A stretch of DNA of 64,000 bases, taken from positions 45,989,651-46,053,650 of the forward strand of contig NC_065571.1 of assembly GCF_937616625.2 (NCBI RefSeq). Reading direction: 5' to 3'. Under the pieces are notes generated by a model, which did not search any database, had not been told where the DNA came from, and saw only the letters and a program-made list of their open reading frames with translations. The first letter of the stretch is position 1. Each line of letters begins with the position of its first letter. The translations under genes were made by a program, and so were the position numbers. Shown here piece after piece: positions 48,383 to 58,672 of this stretch. The stretch is from Mercurialis annua (lineage: Eukaryota; Streptophyta; Magnoliopsida; Malpighiales; Euphorbiaceae).

Positions 48383-49533
48383 GGCTAATCACCTCAAAAA
48401 CTACCGACCTTTCATTTTTTTTTCAATAACACCCTGACCTTGCAATTTCGTCAATTGCACCCTATTTCGTATTTTTACATTTCAATAGCACCCTAAATTA
48501 AAAAAAATAGATGATTTCATGATTATAAGGATTAAATTTTATAAAATAACCAAATCTAAGGATCATTTTATACTATTTTCTACTTGGCTAAATTTTAACA
48601 AGTCCCTTAACTTAAAATATGTTCAAATAAACCATCTTCTCCATTAATTCAAAATTAAAAAAAAAATTATTTTCCCCGACATCTTTTCTGCTCGACCCGC
48701 TGCCGCTTCTGAATCCGCGACCACCCACCGCCGCTTCCGGGACCAGCAGCTGGCCTCCTTCCGGCCATGGAAGATCAGCTGGTCTTCCATGGCCGGAAGA
48801 CCAAGACCAGCAGATCTGCTGGTCTTCTGGCCGTGGAAGACCAGCTGGTCTTCCATGGCCGGAAGACCAAGACCAGCAGATCTGCTGGTCTTCTGGCCGT
48901 GGAAGACCAACAGATCTGCTGGTCTTCTGGCCGTGGAAGACCAACAGATCTGCTGGTCTTCTCGCCGTGGAAGACCAGCAGATCTGCTGGTCTTCTCGCC
49001 GTGGAAGACCAGCAGATCTGCTGGTCTTCCTGTTGAAGACCAGCTGCTGCTGGTCTTCCACGGCCGGGAAGACCAGCTGCTGGTTGCTGGTCTTCCATGG
49101 CCGGGAAGACCAGCTGCTGGTCTTCCTTTGGGGAAGACCAGCTCGTCTTCCCCAAAGGAAGGTCTTCCATAGAAGACGCGCAGCTCGTCTTCCATGGAAG
49201 ACCGGTGACGGAGAGCGGCGTTTGAACGGAGGTGGTGACGGAGAGCGGCGGCGTTCGAACGGATTTATTTATTTTTTGTTATTAGTTTAATTATTTTTTA
49301 TTATAGAGAAGAGGGTTTGTACATATAATGTTAAACATCATATGATATTTAGAGTTTTTAAAAAATATGAAGGATTCATTTTGAACTTTATCCAAATGAA
49401 AATAGTTCAATTTAATACTTTAGGGTGCTATTGAAATGTAAAAATACGAAATAGGGTGCAATTGACGAAATTGCAAGGTCAGGGTGTTATTGAAAAAAAA
49501 ATGAAAGGTCGGTAGTTTTTGAGGTGATTAGCC
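48383..49533. mobile_element. MULE with palindromic array, perfect 9-bp TSD
   Basis: Termini GGCTAATCACCTCAAAAACT and its inverted partner (ending GAGGTGATTAGCC) continue as ~115-bp arms (ATTGCACCCTATTTCGTA in each). The exact 9-bp duplication TTATAAAAA flanks both sides (48374-48382, 49534-49542). The interior holds a GC-rich array (next entry) and GGTGACGGAGAGCGGCG direct repeats near 49203-49250. There is no transposase. A truncated end of the same family lies at 35655-35733. Confidence 0.9.
48765..49200. repeat. 34-bp palindromic tandem array inside the MULE
   Basis: At 48895-49035 the unit period is 34 bp, each unit containing the self-complementary GACCAGCAGATCTGCTGGTC joined by TTC(T/G)GGCCGTGGAA-like spacers; variants continue on both sides. 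Because every unit is a palindrome, both strands read alike, and all six frames stay open for long stretches (up to 183 codons). These frames overlap each other and code only for repeats such as ADLLVFH, so I do not call them genes. Confidence 0.9.
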
Positions 49534-49594
49534 TTATAAAAATAAAGTTAAATTTTTTGATTGAGTTGAAATTGAACATTACTTTTAGTAAAAA

Positions 49595-49940
49595 GACTTA
49601 ATCACAAAAAAAAACCACCTTTTAACCCCTTTTCAAATGCACTCTGACGTTGCAATTTTGTCAGTTGCACCCTAATTCGCACCTTTGGTTTTCAATTCCA
49701 CCCTCAAGTACTAAATTGATTTCTTTTTCATTTGAAAAAAGTTAAAATAAGTCATCAATTTTTAACTTTTCATGTGAAAAAGAGTTCAAACGAGTACTTT
49801 ATAAGGTTTTTATAATTTTTTCCCGAGTGAAAAAAGTCTAATTTGATTTTGAGGGTGAAATTGAAATCCAAAGGTTCGAATTAGGGTGCAACTGACAAAA
49901 TTACAACGTCAGCGTGCAACTGAAAAAGAGTGATTAAGCC
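49595..49940. mobile_element. short MULE-type MITE, perfect 9-bp TSD
   Basis: It starts GACTTAATCAC and ends GTGATTAAGCC, with arms sharing CTGACGTTGCAATTTTGTCA and its complement. Flanks are the exact 9-bp TAGTAAAAA (49586-49594, 49941-49949). It lies 52 bp from the preceding MULE's duplication and resembles it in plan and in the word TTGCACCCTAATTCG, but it has no array. Confidence 0.88.
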
Positions 49941-49949
49941 TAGTAAAAA

Positions 49950-50614
49950 AGATTAGATTAAATTTTTATTTTTAATAATTGAGCCTTGACGTAATTTAAC
50001 TGGCAAAATGGAGGGTTGGTGAATTGGATCAGATAGGGAAAAAGCTATAATTTTTAAATGTGGGAGTGATTTAGTTATTTTGACTTAATTTCAGGGGCTC
50101 TTTTTTCGTAATTATTCCCATCTTTTTTATACTATGATGTACGGAATCATTGCCAGTAGTCGGTAGAGTAGTAGAAGAAGAAGAAACAAATTAATATTTG
50201 TTTTTTTGGTTGCAATTGCTTCAGTTCATAAGGTAAGCTTTAAGCATTAATGTGTTTATGATTCTAATCCTCTTTAATTATCTTATCATTGCTATTGATT
50301 TGTTTTTCAATAGAAAAACGTTGATTCAATCTTTGTTGTCAAAAATTTGTAATTTGTAATTTTATAGAATTCTTCATGCTTAATTTCGATGAACTCTTGA
50401 ATCGAATTTATTTTCTAATGCAATCAATTTTGGACTAGAATTGAAGGTTTCGGACACAAAACTTCATTTTTACATGGAAAACTTAAAATAACTTTCATTG
50501 TCATGAACTATTAAATTGAATTTATTTTCTGGTGTGATGAATTCTAGAGTAGAATTAAAGGTGTTGTGCATCTGTTGATACTGAATCATATTGATTCAGC
50601 CTCAGGTAATCAAA
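49950..50614 (+). promoter_or_regulatory. ALKBH6 promoter and 5' UTR with intron
   Basis: A leader at about 50160-50231 (GAAGAAGAAGAAACAAATT) ends at a donor (TTCATAAG/gtaagc), and the acceptor lies at about 50599-50604, just upstream of the ATG. No core promoter was assigned with confidence. Confidence 0.45.
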
Positions 50615-53417
50615 ATGGAAGAAAACTTGAATAAGTTTAGAGTAGGAGATTTACCTACCGTTATATACAAGCCTGACTTCATCACTGCCACTGAAGAATC
50701 CCATCTCCTAGAAAAGGTTTTAATCTGATACCTTCTTTTCTTTTCGTTCTTTATTCCTCGAACTTTTTTTTTTAATTTTATTAAAATGGGTCTCTTTCTG
50801 TCATACAGATTTATGGAGCTCCACAATCAAAGTGGAAATCTTTGAAGAATAGGAGACTTCAAAATTGGGGTATGCAGATGGCTCTTTGAAATTTTCACAG
50901 CATACTCGAACAACTTAAATGCATAAGATTTTTCTATACATTGTCAGTGATTTCTTTGCTCTTGTCTGTTCCGGGTTTTTGATAATTTGCAGGTGGTGTT
51001 GTTCATGAGAAGGGTCTTCTACCGCAAGATTGTAAGTGAGTAAATATATCTATCTAGGTTTTTTTTTTTTAAAATCTCGTGATGTTAGTCATTTGAGTTA
51101 GTTAAGCATGAAAAGTTTCAAAGTATGCTATGTTTAGATACGTGTCTTTTATGTTATAATGCAATCACTTTGTGTGCTACTGGTTTACTTTTCTTTCAGA
51201 GTATCATTCAAATTTGTGGGTTTGATTCGGATCTTCCATGTGCTCGTTGACACTATTAGTAGAAAGTGTTTGCAACCTTTGATTTGTTCTGGTTGGAATT
51301 TAGAATACACAAACTAAATCTTTAACCATGAACTGAGAAATAGTACATGTTTGGTTTGTTGTCTGGTTCTCATTATCTTTAGTTCTGTATTTCATTATTA
51401 TCAGTATGTTTTCTTTTTCTACGAATGACAGTACTTTTATTAGTCATAGTTAAGGCTTTAATTGGATTTGGGCAATACAAATCTACTATTCATACATATT
51501 TGCAACTCTTATGGGTTGCATATAGTACGGGGTAGTTCCTTTGCCCGTTTGAACCATTTAAATGAAATTTTTGGACGATTAAATGAGACATTGTTTACTG
51601 CATTTTCCTACTATTTTTTTTTGAAAGTAGCACAGCATCTCGAAGGACCCTGGATATTAAGCATATAGATATGATAAATTATTGTGATTACTTCGTTTTT
51701 GTATGATGGTCTTGTCATCCATTTGTTGATTTTGATTTTGTGTAATTCTTACTAATTAATTTTTAGCTATATTATTTTTTGTCCTAGTAGCTGTTGCATT
51801 CATTACATCTCAATGCATTTACTCTGCTATTGAATTATGCTGGTTAGATGCACCATCAAATACGCTACAAAAGCCTGAAAATTGGGATGCGTTTATATGT
51901 TAATCTTCAGCTTTTCAGTTTTTATTTTTTAAGTGATGTTTTATTTTCATAATCCACTGATATAACTCTATGGCAGTGCCCCCTTGGTTAACAAAGATTA
52001 CACAAAGAATACGTGAGGAAGCAGGGCTGTTTCCCTCAGCCATCAATCATGTTCTCATTAATGAGTACCTTCCTGATCAGGGTATCATGGTGTGTACTAA
52101 AGTACTTTTATATTCTAACAAATCTATATTTTTCTTATAATGTTTTGAATTTCTCCTCCACCGCCTCATTCAAAAATGCCCTGCAAGTTTAGTAGCATAT
52201 TATAAGCCTGCAAAGTGCATATGGCTAACACTTTGGACTCTTTATGTTTCTTGTTTTTGTTAACATTTTTGTGTTTTCACTTGTATGATCATTTATGTCT
52301 TTTATTTGATTCAGAAAGATTCGAATCTCTTAACGCAATTGAAGTTTCTCATGCATTTTTGAATATAGTAGCTGACTTTATTGCTTATTATGCCATTGTT
52401 TCTCATACAGCCACACCAGGATGGGCCTGCATATTTTCCTGTAGTAGCTATTCTCTCTCTTGAATCGCCTGTAGTCATGGACTTTATTCCACATGCAAGG
52501 TTAAGAGAGTCCGTGGATGCATTAACAAGTAACCTTGCAAATAAAGGACCCAGTGAAAAAGCTTTAGCAACTGAGACAGACAAATTTATGGATAATCACC
52601 ATGCTTTTTCTGTTGTCTTGATGCCTCGTAGTCTACTGATTTTCAAGGTTAATGCCTATTCAGGTGGGTGCCTATTTTGAATTTGCTTATGTTGGCTGCG
52701 TAGGAGCAGTTCTGGTTGCATTTTAGCTTTGTTACTGTGTATAGAGGTGTGCATTTGGTTCGAACTGAATAGAACTGGCTCAAAATTTTGAATTTTTTTA
52801 ACTGAATCGATCTGAATATTATAAGAATTTACAATATTTCAAACCGAACCGAACCAAACCAAACCAAAACAAACCAGTTAGTTTGGCTGGTTTTTCGATT
52901 CGGTTTGAACTAAAAATTAACTGATTTTTTTTACTTTTCAAACTGACCAAGCTGCAAAATTAGAATTTATAAAATCAAACCGGATTCCAATCAAATTTTT
53001 CGGTTTGATTGAGTTATTTGGTTTAATTTGATTTTTACACTCTTAATTGTCCATATTTTCACGAAGTGCTCGCAATTGACATTTTTATTCTGTGTTTTCT
53101 AGATTACCTACATGGTATAAAAGATTGTCAGGTGCATCGATATGATGAGGTAAAATTTGATGAGATAAAAGTTAGTAGATGTTCCTAATTGAGGTGGCAG
53201 GCTAACTGAACCCGGTGTTATCACAAATGCCATTTTTCAGGCTGTAAATCATGTAGACGACTTGGTAATCAACAAGGTTGATCAGACTTTGGGGTTGGAT
53301 CAAGATGTGCAAACAGTGGAAGATGGAGATCACAAGGTTATCCATCGGACTAGGAGCAGAGTTTCATTAACTTGTCGAACAGTTTTGAAGGTTCACAAGA
53401 ATTTGTTTAAGTTTTAG
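50615..53417 (+). CDS. ALKBH6: AlkB homologue 6, 2-oxoglutarate/Fe(II) dioxygenase
   Basis: Seven exons (50615-50716, 50809-50869, 50993-51031, 51977-52089, 52411-52663, 53103-53149, 53241-53417) give 263 residues. Family landmarks are FRVGDLPTVIYKPDF, SKWKSLKNRRLQNWGG, INEYLPDQGIM, PHQDGPAYFPVVAILSL, DYLHGI and RVSLTCRTV. The iron ligands are H107 and D109 (HQD) and H193; R245 and R251 form the R-x5-R that binds 2-oxoglutarate in this fold. The enzyme class removes alkyl groups from nucleic acids; in Arabidopsis ALKBH6 is reported to act on m6A-marked RNA and in seed and stress responses, which is a family inference here. Intron 5 holds a hAT element. No lesion seen. Confidence 0.94.
52742..53045. 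mobile_element. hAT-like MITE in ALKBH6 intron 5
   Basis: The left end TAGAGGTGTGCATTTGGTTC and the right end TTTTTACACTCTTA are related inverted termini, with internal CCGAACCGAACCAAACC and GGTTTGATTGAG motifs. The 8-bp flanks (ACTGTGTA, ATTGTCCA) match at only five positions, so it is old. It does not touch either splice site. Confidence 0.65.
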
Positions 53418-53458
53418 CATCTACTACTACTATGTGCTTAGTTTTGCCCTAAGAATGG

Positions 53459-53598
53459 AGGGTATCTGCAATCAACACCAAAAGTGGCATTAAAAATGGC
53501 GTTAAACGCCCATTTTTGGTGTAAAATTGGTGTCCAACCGGATACCAATTTTCACACTAAATTGGTGTGAATCTCTAAAGTTACATTGTAGATGCCCT
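53459..53598. mobile_element. small MITE 3' of ALKBH6
   Basis: AGGGTATCTGCAAT and ATTGTAGATGCCCT are inverted ends (12 of 14 positions), enclosing ATTGGTGT / ACACCAAA type inverted words. No target duplication is apparent. It lies within the probable ALKBH6 3' UTR or just beyond it. Confidence 0.55.
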
Positions 53599-53639
53599 AT
53601 TTTTTGTTTCTAAATAATGTAAATTCTTATTTAATTTAA

Positions 53640-55089
53640 AGATACTAATATTTAAAACAAATTGGAGAAAGATTTGCAGGTGTTAGATATAGAGTTAGTA
53701 ATTGAAAATGAAAGCATGATCTGGAAATCATGTAATGAATGTGTGTGGAATGGGTCTTGTGCTTCTCCGGATCAAGTTTGTTATACAGTTGTGTCTCATC
53801 TCCTTCATCTACCTCGCCACCTGCTGGCTTCATGAAATGCAACTCTGATGCACTGGTTGCGTGGTAAGCGACTTGTCGGGTCTCTACTGCAACTGTTATC
53901 CTTCGCTTGATAAAATTTCTACTTCCAAGTTTTATCAAATTTTCACGATAATCTTTTTAAAATATTTCGCGAATATTGACATCAAAAATATTCGCTCGGG
54001 ACTTATGAATTATTCTGCACCCAATTCATAAGTTTATATTATCCCCGTTAACTATATAAATATCCAAATTTAAATTTTCTAAATTTAAATTTGAAATCCT
54101 ATCGCCACAATATACTTTTAGGGACACTTTTAAATTAAATTTATCTTTAAATTTAATTTATGTACTCCTGTCTAATAAAACATTAGACGCGTGGCAATAT
54201 TTAATCCCTAAAAAATACGGGATGTTACAATCTAATAAATAGATATAATAAAATAGTCGTTTATATACGAGAGTTAGTTAAAGTCTATCATTTATACGAT
54301 GGGACTAAAATTAGGAATCCGATATCTGATGTTGTTTCGACATTTGAATTCTAACTATGTGATGAGTGTCGATCTGCCAAGTCAGAACACCAGGGTGTTT
54401 GACTAGTGGGCTACGAGGAGCATACATTTTGGGGCACAACGGTTTTGTGAGTTCACGTTGTGGTTTTTACTTTCGAGTATATATATTTGAGCTGTTTTTA
54501 ATTAAGAAATCCAATAGTATAATTAGACCATGAAAGATCCATTGGAACAAACTCCCTATTGGTTTTCAATAGAACTATGTGATCACCAGTAGTGTTCTCA
54601 ATATGAGCCTGTGTCTGACATAGAGATCAGTTAAGTTATTGGGCGTTGGAAGTGCTAGCGACCTTGACGTAACATTTTGAGATGGCAGTAACGGTTACGG
54701 TCATAGGTAACACTGTGATGGCAGTTTCATGGTTACGGTGCAGACACCCGGCTTAGACGGCAGTGATTCAGTTCACGGTCTAAGGCCTATGTTGTGTAGG
54801 TTGAGACCCATACAATAGTCTGCCTTGTAGGGTTTCATCTGAATCGATTAATTGGTAATATTTTTTTTATATATATATATATAAATGTTTTATATATATA
54901 TATAAAATAAATATTTTATATATATGCAATTTGAATATTCAATTGTAAATGTGTAGAGTCATTCAGAAATATTTATATTTTTGACCCCCAAATATTCATC
55001 TTTCAGGTTATCAAGTATAAAGCCGGACTTCCATAGAGGCACTGGATTGGAATTAAATTCCAAAGAGGCACTGGATTGGAATTTTGGGT
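53640..55089. other. LTR-like fragment and spacer
   Basis: GGGATGTTACA ending at about 54229 is, on the minus strand, TGTAACATCCC, the usual start of many plant Ty3/gypsy LTRs, so the sequence to its left may be a minus-strand LTR; the other end is not defined. 54240-54840 has the look of retrotransposon leader but no coding match. Short (TA)n tracts lie at 54869-54910. Confidence 0.35.
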
Positions 55090-55098
55090 GTCTATGAG

Positions 55099-55302
55099 GG
55101 GGTTTTTTCCTAAACAATTCTCCTAAAAAAACATTATTCCTAAATAGTTTCTTTGCATGGAATCCGCAACTCATTGTTGCGGATCCATCATGAATCTGCA
55201 ACTCAATGTTGCGGATTGCATGCAAATCCCCGTGTTAATCACCCTAATATATATAAACTACCAACCAAACTCCTAATATATATTAAAAAAATCAAATCAT
55301 GC

Positions 55303-55353
<51 letters not shown>

Positions 55354-56285
55354 AGCAAAAATCATTCAATTATTGAATATACGAATTCATAAAGATGTGA
55401 ATTATACTTTTGAATACACTTCAAATTAGATAATAATTTCTTTATAAACTCTCATATTATTAAATTTTTTAGTGTTTTTAAAAATGTTAGAAAAAAACTA
55501 TTATAATTTAAAGAATTTAGTGTTTAAAAATGTTAGGTAACTTAAAATTTTTAGTATTTTATTTTAGTGTTTACAAATGTTGGAAAACTGTAATTGTTAA
55601 AATTGTTGATTTATTATGCAGTGTTCGTAAAATGGTAAGTATTATTAAAGTTTAGCGGAATTTTAAATGTTATAAAATTTATCATAATTTAGAATAATGG
55701 TAAGTATTAATAAAATTTAGCGGAATTTTAAATATTATAAAATTTAATTTATTTTAATAAAACCCCACTTTATTATAATTTGTCGTTGCATGCCTGGTCC
55801 TCATGTCAAAAAATGATGAAAAAAAATACAGCGTATGCCCGGTCACCGCATTCGGGTCCTCATGTCATAACCTTGCTGAGTCCGTCGGTGGCGTGAGGTA
55901 TCAGTCACAATAATACTGTTAAACTTTAATAATACTTACCATTAATCTAAATTATGATAAATTTTATAATATTTAAAATTCCGCTAAATTATAATAATGC
56001 TTACCATTTTACGAACACTAAATAATAAATCAACAATTTTAACAATTACGGTTTTCTAACATTTTTAAACACTAAAATAAAATACTAAAAATTTTAAGTT
56101 ACCTAACATTTTTAAACACTAAATTCTTTAAACTATAATAGTTTTTTTCTAACTTTTTTAAAAACACTAAAAAATTTAATAATATGAGAGTTTATAAAGA
56201 AATTATTATCTAATTTAAAGTGTATTCAAAAATATAATTCATATCTTTATGAATTCGTATATTCAATAATTGAATGATTTTTGCT

Positions 56286-56374
<89 letters not shown>

Positions 56375-56583
56375 GCATGATTTGATTTTTTTAATATATA
56401 TTAGAAGTTTTGTTGGTAGTTTATATATATTAGGGTGATTAACCCCTTAATCACGATTTGCATGCAATCCGCAACATTGAGTTGCGGATTCATGATGGAT
56501 CCGCAACAATGAGTTGCGGATTCCATGCAAAGGAACTATTTAGGAATAATGTTTTTTTAGGGGAATTGTTTAGGAAAAAACCC
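55099..56583. mobile_element. giant fold-back MULE, perfect 9-bp TSD
   Basis: The element begins GGGGTTTTTTCCTAAAC and ends GTTTAGGAAAAAACCC, flanked by the exact 9-bp GTCTATGAG (55090-55098, 56584-56592). The two arms run almost the full length (each about 650-690 bp) and meet in a ~100-bp centre near 55790-55900. Each arm contains its own inverted pair ATCCGCAACTC / GAGTTGCGGAT and a long (TA)n tract (55307-55349, 56291-56370). Mirror-image open frames (55225 leftward, 56458 rightward) both read MHAIRNIEL and GFHAKELFRNN-like sequence, but they come from the palindromes and are not called as genes. Confidence 0.88.
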
Positions 56584-56592
56584 GTCTATGAG

Positions 56593-57426
56593 ACACCCAA
56601 ATATCAAAAATCCATGGAAATACATATCATTACAGTTTCTTCTTATTATTGTCATTCCCGACAAGATTATAGCCTATAACAGGGTTTTTCATATATTTGA
56701 AGTGAACAAGCACCTCAGAATTTCAACATCCAATACGTGATGGCGCTTGCACCATTCACCCAACATGTTGGCAGTCAATCCTTTTATGCATCAAACCCGT
56801 TTCAGATTAGACGTGCAAATATTAAATCAAAATCTTAAAAATATAATTAAATTGTGTGCCTATTTAGAAATGGAGAGAGTACAAATTAGTTTGCTCCAAA
56901 ATCTCATTAATTTCTTAAAAGAGCAAACGTATAGCTACATTTCATTTGAAAACAATACAAAAATAAGTAATGCAGGTTATTTATATAAATTTAGAAACAA
57001 TAAAGTTAATGTGAGAAAATAGATAACAATAGTGTGAAGATAAATACATAATGATAGTGTGAAAATATTATCGTTTTGATAATGACAATGCACAAATTTC
57101 GTTTTTTTTTGGTTATATCTCCTGATCAAATGATGTGCTTTAAGTTTATAAATGGATAATTAGTGCATGTTTAACCACTAAACAATTCATAAATAAGAAT
57201 CCATTAAATGAATGACAATGATATTGTAGTGGTGAAATAAAATTTACAAAGCATACTTATTAGAAATATTGGCTGGAGTAATTAATTATTAATTGGTGAG
57301 AATGTGGCAATCCACCCACATGCTTATGAGAGTGTTTAGGTTCAACCATAACTTAATAACTAGAACTAGTTAATAGGTGGTTGAACCTTTACACTTATAA
57401 ACTTATTTATATTTGTTCTCCTAAGC
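56593..57426. other. AT-rich spacer, no gene recognised
   Basis: The plus frame at 56747-57022 (91 codons) has no recognised domain and is not called. No repeat structure was seen before the SINE target site. Confidence 0.4.
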
Positions 57427-57649
57427 AATGTGGGATTATCTTTTTTTTTTTTTGGTAAGCCCATCCGGTTTCCAAGGCTCCACCCTGACTAATCCGGATC
57501 CGACCCGTGTCGCGCACCTAGCATGGTGGGTGAGTCTTCCAGTGGGAATTTTCTGCATTCACAAGGACTCGAACCCGAGACCTTGCTTAAGCGATACCAA
57601 GCCGCTTACCACTTGGACCAACTCCCATTGGTAATGTGGGATTATCTTT
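57427..57649 (-). mobile_element. tRNA-derived SINE with 17-bp TSD
   Basis: On the minus strand the element starts near GGGAGTTGGTCCAAGTGGTA (pol III box A), then has GGGTTCGAGTCC (box B), and ends in an A-run (the T-run at 57441-57453). Both sides carry AATGTGGGATTATCTTT (57427-57443, 57633-57649). The box spacing, tail and long duplication fit a plant tRNA-related SINE of Au type moved by LINE machinery. Confidence 0.92.
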
Positions 57650-58672
57650 AACAATACTAGAAGTTTCTCATTAGGCAAAATTGATCAGTCTCATAACAAA
57701 AACAGTATTTATTTTCTACTGCTAAAACGTCTACTATTTTTGCTGTTATACATGCATCTAGTAACGGCAAAGCGGACAAGAATAACTATACTTCTGCAGC
57801 CACTCCGCAATGAAATCTTTACGATAAAAATGCAAACACGGCATCCGAATCACCTCCATCCCCACTTCAATCTCTTTTTATACAGATTATACAGCTTTTC
57901 AACGAATCTGCAGTCTCATTAAACACCACCCTTTTCAAATTATCAATAGATGATTTTGTAGCAGTATTATTATTCTTATTATGGATATCTCAGTCTCTTA
58001 TAGACTCTGTTTCTTCCGTTGTTAATTCTTCTTCGTCTTCGTAGTCCTCATAATTACCTTCCCATCCATCTTTCTTATCTCATAAATACAAACTGTAAAT
58101 TTATTTCATTGCATGCTCCTTCATCGCCTTTTGATTTGTATTCGCCGAATGATTGATTGTAATATTTATTTGGTTTGTTCCGACTAGAAATAGATCTTAT
58201 GGAAAAAGCCTAAAATCTTTGTTTTGGTCAGGCGGGTAATGAATATAGCGTTGAAGAAGTTCGTAGAAGGAGAATTCAAGTGCGACTATGTTTGGATCGA
58301 CAATATACGGTGGGAGTTGCAATTCAAAATCATAGTCATAATCTATATAGAATCAATCAAGCACAGAGAATTAATTTTGACAATATGGATATAGCTTAAA
58401 AATAATTTGGCTAGCTTTAGTAGAGAATGATAGTTGGATTTAAGGGAGGATATTGGTCACTACCTCCATGAAGCTAATCAATAAGCTATCAAATGGAAGA
58501 AAAAAAAATTATAAAAGGACTACCAGAATTGAAGTTTGAAAAATAACATATAATTATTCCATATCTAATGCTTAGGCAAGATTTGTACATTGAACAACAG
58601 TACCGGCTTGGATTATGGAAACACAAAACTAGTTCAGATAAAATCACAACAATGTGTTATCTTTCTATTCAA
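57650..58672. other. spacer 3' of the SET gene
   Basis: A plus-strand stretch at 58234-58400 stays open in two frames after an AG (TTTTGGTCAG) and could be an orphan exon, but neither frame resembles a known family. The remaining sequence, including TTCTTCTTCGTCTTCGTAG near 58025, is not assigned. Part is the 3' UTR of the minus-strand gene. Confidence 0.35.

Noticed and set aside
48895..49035. CRISPR-like regular repeat
   Set aside because: Units are tandem palindromes without unique spacers, in a plant nuclear transposon.
48612..49290. Several long overlapping open frames on both strands (up to 183 codons)
   Set aside because: They all lie in the palindromic 34-bp array of a MULE, overlap in every frame and encode only repeats of the same words.
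54959..56679. Similar proteins starting MHAIRNIEL on opposite strands, looking like a gene pair
   Set aside because: They are mirror translations of the two arms of one fold-back MULE, with no upstream signals and no conserved domain.
58234..58400. Possible orphan exon with reading such as EFKCDYVWIDN
   Set aside because: Two frames are equally open, no partner exon with matching phase was found and no family is recognised.
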